Below, in pieces: positions 1 to 4,885 of a DNA stretch of 5,150 bases. This stretch comes from Clostridiaceae bacterium. GTDB taxonomy: Bacteria; Bacillota; Clostridia; Oscillospirales; Acutalibacteraceae. The translations under genes and the position numbers were made by a program. Location of the stretch: positions 1 through 5,150 of the forward strand of contig JAEDKI010000138.1 in NCBI GenBank assembly GCA_016295895.1, in the 5' to 3' direction. Positions within the stretch are counted from its first letter, which is position 1. The number at the start of each line of letters is the position of its first letter. A model generated the notes under the pieces. That model made no database searches. It had not been told where the DNA came from and was given only the letters and a program-made list of their open reading frames with translations.

Positions 1-731
1 CTTGCGGCGGCAAAGAGACAAACGGCGACACAACAACCGCTGCTCCCGCAGCTGACTCAACAACTCCCACAGCAGAAAAGCTCATCATGGGCACAAACGC
101 TACTTTCCCGCCCTATGAATACTATGAGGGCGACAAGATCGTCGGCATTGACGCTGAAATTGCTGCTCTTATCGCTGAAAAGCTCGGCATGGAGCTTGAA
201 ATCAAGGATATGGATTTCAACGGAATCATCAGCGCAGTTCAGAACGGCGTAGTTACCATCGGTATGGCAGGTATGACCGTTAATGAAGAAAGACTTCAGA
301 ATGTTAATTTCTCAACCTCATACGCAAAGGGAGTTCAGGTTGTTATCGTCAAGGAAGGCTCAGACATTAAGTCGCTTGATGACCTTGCAGGCAAGAAGAT
401 AGGCGTTCAGGAAGCAACAACAGGCGACGCTTATGCATCAGATGATTTCGGTGAAGAGAATGTTAAGAGATACACCCACGGTGCAGCCGCTGTTGCAGCT
501 CTTCAGAGCGGCATTGTTGATGCGGTTATCATCGACAACGAGCCTGCAAAGGCATTCGTTCAGGCAAACGAGGGTCTCACAATTCTCGAAACAGCTTATG
601 CAGATGAGGATTATGCAATTGCCGTTGCAAAAGAGAACACAGAGCTTCTTGACAAAATCAACAATGCTCTTGAAGAACTCAAGGCAGACGGTTCCATTGA
701 CGCAATCGTCAACAAGTATATTCCTGCATAA
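1..731 (+). CDS. Polar amino acid ABC transporter substrate-binding lipoprotein (5' end missing)
   Basis: This is the extracellular solute receptor of an amino acid ABC importer, family SBP_bac_3. Reading continues upstream of the first ATG at 87 to the window edge. The first complete codon (3-5) is a cysteine followed by GG and a Thr/Ala/Pro/Ser-rich linker, as in a mature lipoprotein, so only the signal peptide is missing; bases 1-2 end the preceding codon. Counting that Cys as 1, 242 residues remain, the usual mature size. The first lobe starts with the conserved GTNATFPPYEY (30-40) and VGIDAEIA (47-54). TVNEER (92-97) supplies the arginine that normally holds the ligand carboxylate, and VDAVIID (172-178) the aspartate that normally contacts the amino group. 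The ligand cannot be fixed from sequence; polar or basic amino acids or cystine are all possible. The permease and ATPase genes follow on the same strand. The family call is firm. Confidence 0.95.
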   Translation, partial: CGGKETNGDTTTAAPAADSTTPTAEKLIMGTNATFPPYEYYEGDKIVGIDAEIAALIAEKLGMELEIKDMDFNGIISAVQNGVVTIGMAGMTVNEERLQNVNFSTSYAKGVQVVIVKEGSDIKSLDDLAGKKIGVQEATTGDAYASDDFGEENVKRYTHGAAAVAALQSGIVDAVIIDNEPAKAFVQANEGLTILETAYADEDYAIAVAKENTELLDKINNALEELKADGSIDAIVNKYIPA

Positions 732-755
732 GCAGAACATTCCCGTATAATTAAT

Positions 756-786
756 GGGGCTGTTGAAATACACAGCCCCGTTTTTG
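756..786 (+). terminator. Intra-operon hairpin terminator or attenuator
   Basis: A perfect 8-bp stem (756-763 GGGGCTGT with 772-779 ACAGCCCC) and an 8-base loop are followed by GTTTTTG, the shape of an intrinsic terminator. It lies 24 bases after the binding-protein stop and 37 bases before the permease ATG. Because the three genes clearly form one transporter, it probably stops only part of transcription, or protects the 3' end of the upstream message, so that the receptor is made in excess. The T-run is short (five), which fits partial readthrough. Confidence 0.8.
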
Positions 787-805
787 CTTGATCAGACACT
801 TTTTT

Positions 806-811
806 GAAAGG
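806..811 (+). promoter_or_regulatory. Ribosome binding site of the permease
   Basis: GAAAGG lies 12 bases before the ATG at 824. The spacing is long, but it supports that ATG over the upstream TTG at 788, which sits just past the T-run of the terminator and has no Shine-Dalgarno sequence. Confidence 0.5.
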
Positions 812-823
812 CAGATTAAAGGC

Positions 824-1675
824 ATGAGAGAACACAAAATTTCTCAGAAAGCGCTTGCAATTCTGATTGCGGCGGCGCTTGTCGCCCTTGTCGGCAGCTT
901 TGTGATTCCCGCTTTTGCGGCTTCAGTCGACGCCGCAGCTCAGTCCGGTGAGAATGCGGGCATTTTTGCAAGCATAACCGAGGGCTTTGAGAAAATGAAA
1001 ACCGATGTATACAATGTCCTTATCAAAGATTCCAACTATAAGCACATCACAAACGGTCTCGGCGTTACCGTCAAGATAACCCTTGCGGCGCTTTTGATCG
1101 GTCTTCTGCTCGGCTTCTTTGTTGCGATTATCCGCTCCACCCACGATAAAACCGGAAAGGTCAAGCTTCTCAATGCAATTTGCAAGCTATACCTGACGGT
1201 TTTCAGAGGAACTCCCGTCATCGTTCAGCTTCTGATAATCTATTATCTCTGGCTCGGCAAAATGGGCGTTCATGAAAATTTTGCGGCGATTATCGCTTTC
1301 GGTCTGAACTCGGGAGCATATGTTGCCGAGATAGTCCGTTCGGGCATAATGTCTATTGATAACGGTCAGTTTGAAGCGGGCAGAAGCCTTGGCTTCAACT
1401 ATTTCAGAACGATGGTTTATATTGTTATGCCTCAGGCAATAAAAAATGTATTGCCTGCTCTTGCAAATGAATTTATCGTTTTGCTCAAAGAAACTTCGGT
1501 TGCAAGCTTCATCGCCGTTAAGGATATGATGAAGGGCGCAAATGCACTTGTCGGCTTCACCTATAACATGAATATCCCTTACTTAACCGTTGCATTGATT
1601 TATCTTGTTATGGTTCTCGTTCTTCAGAAGGGCGTCAGCCTGCTTGAAAGGAGGCTTCGCAACAGTGACCACTGA
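824..1675 (+). CDS. Amino acid ABC transporter permease, HisM/GlnP type
   Basis: This is the inner-membrane channel subunit of the importer (His/Glu/Gln/Arg permease family), 283 residues from ATG 824. FRGTPVIVQLLIIYYLW (127-143) and AFGLNSGAYVAEIVRSGI (158-175) are family hallmarks. The cytoplasmic EAA loop that docks on the ATPase is EAGRSLGFNYFRTMVYIVMP (184-203), followed by ALANEFIVLLKETS (212-225). Membrane segments are about 80-104, 122-145, 151-172, 205-232 and 252-272. An added N-terminal hydrophobic segment (9-31, ending AFA) is followed by about 45 polar residues before the usual core, which makes the protein longer than the common family size of about 220. That extension looks like a signal peptide or an extra membrane anchor. 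The upstream TTG at 788 would add 12 residues but is poorly supported. The 3' end overlaps the ATPase start by 11 bases, suggesting coupled translation. Confidence 0.95.
   Translation: MREHKISQKALAILIAAALVALVGSFVIPAFAASVDAAAQSGENAGIFASITEGFEKMKTDVYNVLIKDSNYKHITNGLGVTVKITLAALLIGLLLGFFVAIIRSTHDKTGKVKLLNAICKLYLTVFRGTPVIVQLLIIYYLWLGKMGVHENFAAIIAFGLNSGAYVAEIVRSGIMSIDNGQFEAGRSLGFNYFRTMVYIVMPQAIKNVLPALANEFIVLLKETSVASFIAVKDMMKGANALVGFTYNMNIPYLTVALIYLVMVLVLQKGVSLLERRLRNSDH
1647..1654 (+). promoter_or_regulatory. Ribosome binding site setting the GTG start of the ATPase
   Basis: AAAGGAGG, a near-perfect anti-16S match inside the 3' end of the permease gene, lies 10 bases before GTG 1665. It selects that GTG over the in-frame ATG at 1605, whose extra 20 residues would be permease sequence read out of frame and match nothing in ABC ATPases. 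Confidence 0.85.
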
Positions 1676-2408
1676 TAATGTTTTGATAAAAGTATCGGAT
1701 TTGAAAAAGAATTTCGGATCTCTTGAAGTTCTGAAAGGAATCAGCACCGAAATAAAAAAAGGCGAGGTTGTTGTTGTTATCGGTCCGTCAGGCTCGGGCA
1801 AATCTACTTTTCTGCGTTGTCTGAACAGACTTGAGGAGCCGACCGGAGGAACTATTGAGCTTGACGGAGTTGATATAACCGACAAAAAGGTTAATATCAA
1901 CAAATACCGTGAGAGAATGGGTATGGTTTTCCAGCAGTTCAATCTTTTTAATAATCTCACAATTCTCAAAAACATTACTCTTGCTCCCGTGAAGCTCGGA
2001 ATCATGGGCAAAAAGGAAGCTGAGGAAAAAGCAATGTCTTTGCTTAACAGAGTCGGTCTTGCCGATAAGGCGGGCGCTTATCCGTCACAGCTTTCAGGCG
2101 GTCAGAAGCAGAGAGTTGCAATAGTCCGTGCGCTGGCAATGAATCCCGAGGTTATGCTCTTTGATGAGCCGACCTCTGCGCTCGACCCGGAAATGGTCGG
2201 TGAGGTTCTTGATGTTATGCGTGAGCTTGCACGCTCGGGAATGACGATGGTTGTCGTCACTCACGAAATGGGCTTTGCAAAGGAAGTCGGCACAAGGGTT
2301 GTGTTCATGGATGAGGGCGTCATCATGGAGGAAAACACCCCCGCCGAGTTCTTCGCAAATCCGAAGAATCCGAGACTCAAGGATTTTCTCTCAAAAGTCT
2401 TGATATAA
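1665..2408 (+). CDS. Amino acid ABC transporter ATP-binding protein, GlnQ/HisP type
   Basis: This is the cytoplasmic ATPase that powers the importer. It has 247 residues from GTG 1665, the normal length for polar amino acid transport ATPases. All nucleotide-binding motifs are intact: aromatic A-loop F17, Walker A GPSGSGKST (40-48), Q-loop VFQQFNLF (88-95, Q90), signature LSGGQKQR (143-150), Walker B VMLFDEPTSALDP (163-175) with the catalytic glutamate E168, D-loop SALD (171-174) and H-loop H200. The C-terminus (PAEFFANPKNPRLKDFLSKVL) is the usual ending of this subfamily, and there is no regulatory ACT/NIL domain. The gene overlaps the permease by 11 bases and is followed 11 bases later by a strong terminator, so it closes the transport unit. 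Substrate identity cannot be read from this subunit. Confidence 0.97.
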   Translation: MTTDNVLIKVSDLKKNFGSLEVLKGISTEIKKGEVVVVIGPSGSGKSTFLRCLNRLEEPTGGTIELDGVDITDKKVNINKYRERMGMVFQQFNLFNNLTILKNITLAPVKLGIMGKKEAEEKAMSLLNRVGLADKAGAYPSQLSGGQKQRVAIVRALAMNPEVMLFDEPTSALDPEMVGEVLDVMRELARSGMTMVVVTHEMGFAKEVGTRVVFMDEGVIMEENTPAEFFANPKNPRLKDFLSKVLI

Positions 2409-2419
2409 AGAAAAAGCAG

Positions 2420-2450
2420 TCCCGCCTTGCAGTTGACAAGGCGGGATTTT
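2420..2450 (+). terminator. Intrinsic terminator of the ABC transporter operon
   Basis: A perfect 10-bp GC-rich stem (2420-2429 TCCCGCCTTG with 2437-2446 CAAGGCGGGA) with a 7-base loop is followed by TTTT (2447-2450), 11 bases after the ATPase stop. It is an A-rich-left, T-right hairpin of classic form. Confidence 0.9.
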
Positions 2451-2461
2451 AGTGTTAATAT
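2433..2461 (+). promoter_or_regulatory. Candidate promoter embedded in the terminator
   Basis: A consensus -35 box TTGACA (2433-2438) lies in the loop and descending arm of the operon terminator. A 17-base spacer leads to TAATAT (2456-2461), four of six matches to the -10 consensus. It would transcribe the membrane protein gene with a leader of about 75 bases. The -35 match may simply be a by-product of the hairpin sequence. Confidence 0.35.
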
Positions 2462-2487
2462 CTATATAGTCTTATATTAATCGCAAA

Positions 2488-2493
2488 TATAAT
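2488..2493 (+). promoter_or_regulatory. Candidate -10 box for the membrane protein gene
   Basis: A perfect TATAAT lies 47 bases upstream of the TTG start in an AT-rich stretch. No good -35 box is seen at 16-18 bases (TATAGT at 2465-2470 is the nearest), so this is an alternative to, or a second promoter beside, the candidate at 2433-2461. Confidence 0.35.
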
Positions 2494-2526
2494 TACTTAC
2501 TGCCGTTTTCGGCTGATATTGATGAT

Positions 2527-2533
2527 AAGGGGG
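2527..2533 (+). promoter_or_regulatory. Ribosome binding site setting the TTG start
   Basis: AAGGGGG with a 7-base gap precedes TTG 2541. An in-frame stop (TAA 2526-2528) lies immediately upstream, so TTG 2541 is the only plausible start that keeps the N-terminal hydrophobic segment. Confidence 0.8.
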
Positions 2534-2540
2534 ACGGATT

Positions 2541-3761
2541 TTGAAAACAAAAGCTTCAAAATTCATTTCGTGCTGCAAATATGAACTCGGCATTTTCGTT
2601 TTGCTTTGCATTCAGGCGCTTATGAACCTGAATGAGATCAAAAATATGCTGCTTGATTTTTACAGCTATTATCTCGTTGATTTTTCCATGGGCAAGACCT
2701 CAAGGCTTCTTATCGGCTCAATTGTCAGCCTGCTGACCGACAAACCGACTGCGGCGTGGATTCACGGCTTTGCGGTTGTTGTTCTGTTCCTGACATTGCT
2801 TGCAACTGCGCTGATTATCGGCAAGGTCATCAAATCCGCAAGCGATGAGATGAGACCGTGCCTTTTGGTTTTAACGCTGTTTTTCGTTTCGGGTTCGTTC
2901 ACTCTTTACGGCTTCTCGAAGTTTTTCGGAATGCTCGATATCTATATGTATATCGCCGCAATGCTTGCGGTTGTGTTCGCTCCGAACAAATATCTGCGCT
3001 GGCTGATACCTGCACTCAGCGTTGCGGGAATATTTGTTAACTATTCGTTCGCAATTTCATTTTTTCCGATTATTGCTCTCGTAACTCTTTATACGGCAGC
3101 AACTCAGAAAAGAAAGGGAACAGACAGCACGGTTTTTGCATTGACTGTTGCTCTTTCGGTTGCCGCAGGAGTATTCTGCGTGTTCTACGGCTCTAAAACG
3201 ATGAACATGACCTTTGACGAAATCTGGCAGTCAATGGAGCAGAGAAGCGGCTTGAAGTTTGATTATAAAAATATCCGCTACTTTGATTTCTATTTCTTCG
3301 GAAACGGTCAGGGCGAAGCCGAGCTTCAGTTTAAGGATTTCACGCCGCTTGAGCTTATTAAAATTCTTCCGCAGATCGTTTTTATGTTCGGAGTCAGTTC
3401 AGAGGGCGCTCAATCAATTTTAGCCATAACCATATTTATGATTGCGGCTTTTTGGACAGTCTGGATTATGTGCATCAAAAACTCGGAAACTGCGGGCAGA
3501 AAATTCATTTATTTATGCTTTATGCTCTCGGTTCTGTTTATTCCCGTTTGCTGCATCGTTTCAACCGATTGGACCCGTTGGATTCAGGCGGGAATTCTTA
3601 CTCAGTTCGGATTGATGTATTATATGTTCTATATGAAAGATGAGCCGTTTACAAAAACAATGCAAAGGCTCAAAGAATTATTCAGCGGAGGCAGAGGACT
3701 TGCCCTTGCGGCGGTCTGGCTTGCCTATGCATCGAGCATTCAGACAACCTGGTCGGTATAA
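2541..3761 (+). CDS. Multi-spanning membrane protein of unknown function
   Basis: I do not recognise this 406-residue protein with certainty. It starts at TTG with a strong Shine-Dalgarno sequence. A short Lys-rich N-terminus is followed by hydrophobic stretches at about 17-30, 75-96, 107-124, 131-147, 153-170, 171-187, 197-216, 272-286, 291-312, 322-341, 347-364 and 385-400, suggesting about ten to twelve membrane spans. The longest soluble part is 217-270, rich in aromatic and charged residues. Possible signature stretches are DFSMGKTSRLLIGS (47-60) after the first span and STDWTRWIQAG (341-351) near a late span. A charged Asp/Arg pair at a membrane edge recalls polytopic enzymes and polymerases of surface-glycan pathways, but this is only a resemblance. 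No signal peptide or ATPase motif is seen. It appears to be a single-gene unit, with the sugar-nucleotide enzyme gene converging on it. It is a real gene by length, ribosome binding site and flanking terminators; its function is open. Confidence 0.85.
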   Translation: MKTKASKFISCCKYELGIFVLLCIQALMNLNEIKNMLLDFYSYYLVDFSMGKTSRLLIGSIVSLLTDKPTAAWIHGFAVVVLFLTLLATALIIGKVIKSASDEMRPCLLVLTLFFVSGSFTLYGFSKFFGMLDIYMYIAAMLAVVFAPNKYLRWLIPALSVAGIFVNYSFAISFFPIIALVTLYTAATQKRKGTDSTVFALTVALSVAAGVFCVFYGSKTMNMTFDEIWQSMEQRSGLKFDYKNIRYFDFYFFGNGQGEAELQFKDFTPLELIKILPQIVFMFGVSSEGAQSILAITIFMIAAFWTVWIMCIKNSETAGRKFIYLCFMLSVLFIPVCCIVSTDWTRWIQAGILTQFGLMYYMFYMKDEPFTKTMQRLKELFSGGRGLALAAVWLAYASSIQTTWSV

Positions 3762-3764
3762 AAC

Positions 3765-3795
3765 AAAAAACCGCCGTTTTAACGGCGGTTTGCAT
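3765..3795. terminator. Bidirectional terminator between convergent genes
   Basis: The stem AAACCGCCGT/ACGGCGGTTT (3768-3777 with 3782-3791) has a 4-base loop. On the + strand it ends in a short TTT. On the - strand the A-run 3765-3770 becomes a T6 tract, so it should stop transcription of the epimerase gene more strongly than that of the membrane protein gene. It begins 3 bases after the membrane protein stop and ends 4 bases before the epimerase stop. Confidence 0.85.
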
Positions 3796-3799
3796 AATA

Positions 3800-4735
3800 T
3801 TATATATTTGAATATTTATTGTTTTTGATTATCTGATAAGCCTTGACAAGCTCTTTTATTCCGTCGTCAAGCGAATATGACGGTCTCCAGCCGAGCGATT
3901 CAAGCTTTTCGTTTGAAACAATGTAATTCCGCTTGTCGGGGTCCTGACCGACGGGCGCTTCAATGTAGACAAACTTCGGCAGAATATTTTTGATTTTTTC
4001 GCAAAGCTCTATTTTTGAGAGATTGGAGTCGGAAAGTCCGCAGTTGTGAGTTCCGCCCTCCATTTTTTCAAAGTTTTCGATTGCAAACCAGAATGCTCCC
4101 GCAGCGTCACGGACATGCAGGTAGTTTCTCTTGAAGCTGCCCTCAAAAACGATGAGAGTTCTGTCAAATACGGCTCTGTAAACAAAATCGTTGACAAGCA
4201 GATCTGTTCTCATTCTCGGCGAAGCTCCGAAAAGCGTTGCAAATCTGAAAGCGGTCGTTCCGCTTTCGCTCAGCACGGCAGCTTCTGCCTCGACCTTGCT
4301 TTTTCCGTAAATCGATATAGGCTTTATCGGAGATTCTTCGGTGCAGAATTTTTCACCCTCTCCGAGCCCGTAGCCGCTGTTTGTGCAGGGGAAAATAATT
4401 CTTTGACCCTTTTCTCTGAGCCTCAGAATCATTTTAACTGCGTCAAGGTTAATCGAATAAGCGGAGCAAGCCTCTTTGTCGCAAATCGGGAAGCCTGCAA
4501 GAGCCGCAAGAGGAATAATATAGTCCTTGCCCTTCATCGCTTCTCTGACGGCGCTTTCGTTGCGTGCGTCGGCGTTGATTATCGTAAAATTCGGATTGGC
4601 ACAGCATTCAAGCAGGGGATTCTGACCGTAGAAAAAGTTATCGAGAACCGTTACCCGACAGCCCTTTGATAAAAGCAGGGGAACGAGCGTTGAGCCGATG
4701 TAGCCTGCGCCGCCGGTTACGAGAATATCAAGCAT
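3800..4735 (-). CDS. NAD-dependent epimerase/dehydratase (extended SDR), nucleotide-sugar type
   Basis: This is a cytosolic enzyme of the extended short-chain dehydrogenase/reductase superfamily, 311 residues from ATG 4735. The Rossmann motif TGGAGYIG (7-14) binds NAD(P), and D32 in VLDN is placed to bind the adenosine ribose, favouring NAD. An aspartate (D56, NADAR) and LAALAG (76-81) follow as usual. The catalytic set is intact: Ser/Thr in TNS (118-120) and YGKSK with Y143 and K147. The substrate half includes RFATLFGASPRMRTDL, RNYLHVRDAAGAF, a GLSDSNLSKIELCE segment and a C-terminal DPDKRNYIVSNEKLESLGW, a pattern of sugar-nucleotide epimerases/dehydratases found in surface polysaccharide loci. 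The exact sugar and reaction are not determinable. ATG 4741 would add two residues, but its Shine-Dalgarno spacing is only 3 bases against 9 for ATG 4735. It has its own promoter and terminator. Confidence 0.93.
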   Translation of the reverse strand: MLDILVTGGAGYIGSTLVPLLLSKGCRVTVLDNFFYGQNPLLECCANPNFTIINADARNESAVREAMKGKDYIIPLAALAGFPICDKEACSAYSINLDAVKMILRLREKGQRIIFPCTNSGYGLGEGEKFCTEESPIKPISIYGKSKVEAEAAVLSESGTTAFRFATLFGASPRMRTDLLVNDFVYRAVFDRTLIVFEGSFKRNYLHVRDAAGAFWFAIENFEKMEGGTHNCGLSDSNLSKIELCEKIKNILPKFVYIEAPVGQDPDKRNYIVSNEKLESLGWRPSYSLDDGIKELVKAYQIIKNNKYSNI

Positions 4736-4744
4736 AATCATTCA

Positions 4745-4749
4745 CTTCC
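4745..4749 (-). promoter_or_regulatory. Ribosome binding site of the epimerase
   Basis: GGAAG on the - strand is separated by 9 bases from ATG 4735 and by 3 from ATG 4741, which favours the inner ATG. Confidence 0.55.
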
Positions 4750-4767
4750 GTTATATTTTGTATCAGT

Positions 4768-4796
4768 ATTCTATCACAGTTTGCCGCCTTAGTCAA
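4768..4796 (-). promoter_or_regulatory. Near-consensus sigma-70/sigma-A promoter of the epimerase
   Basis: Read on the - strand: -35 TTGACT (4796-4791, five of six), exactly 17 bases, then -10 TAGAAT (4773-4768, five of six). The -10 is preceded by TG and one base, an extended -10 element. Transcription should begin near 4761, leaving a leader of about 25 bases before ATG 4735. No operator or riboswitch fits in that leader, so expression looks constitutive as far as this sequence shows. Confidence 0.85.
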
Positions 4797-4872
4797 TTTT
4801 ATTTGCGATTTGACAGCGATTTTTTATAAATGATTCGTTTGATGCCGCCATAATAAGGCAATGAACGTAAAC

Positions 4873-4880
4873 AGGGGGGA
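4873..4880 (+). promoter_or_regulatory. Ribosome binding site supporting an ATA start
   Basis: AGGGGGGA lies 5-6 bases before ATA 4886. It is of the same G-rich type as the site before the membrane protein gene (AAGGGGG). No ATG, GTG or TTG lies in the coding frame near it, so it points to the ATA as the initiation codon. Confidence 0.65.
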
Positions 4881-4885
4881 GCGAA

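Noticed and set aside
558..569. GTTCAGGCAAAC also present at 4904-4915, seeming a repeat
   Set aside because: Both copies encode VQAN in unrelated proteins with the genome's preferred codons, and flanking bases differ, so it is chance.
746..751. TATAAT as an internal promoter for the permease
   Set aside because: No acceptable -35 at 16-18 bases, and transcription from it would pass straight through the terminator hairpin.
438..773. Open frames on the - strand across the binding-protein gene and its terminator
   Set aside because: They are shadow frames with Cys-rich, unlikely protein sequence and no ribosome site. The + strand frame has clear SBP motifs.
788..823. TTG start at 788 extending the permease by 12 residues
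   Set aside because: It lies just after the hairpin T-run, has no Shine-Dalgarno sequence, and adds residues (IRHFFERQIKG) that are not needed before the hydrophobic segment.
1605..1664. ATG at 1605 as start of the ATPase
   Set aside because: It would add 20 residues unlike any ABC ATPase and overlap the permease by 71 bases. GTG 1665 has AAAGGAGG correctly placed.
3640..3828. A 62-codon frame over the end of the membrane protein gene
   Set aside because: It is an alternative frame inside a real gene that runs through the terminator hairpin. No ribosome site or recognisable product.
4046..4669. A 207-codon open frame on the + strand antisense to the epimerase
   Set aside because: It is a mirror frame of a gene with full catalytic motifs and promoter. 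Its product is Ser/Arg/Cys-rich without recognisable domains, and there is no ribosome site.
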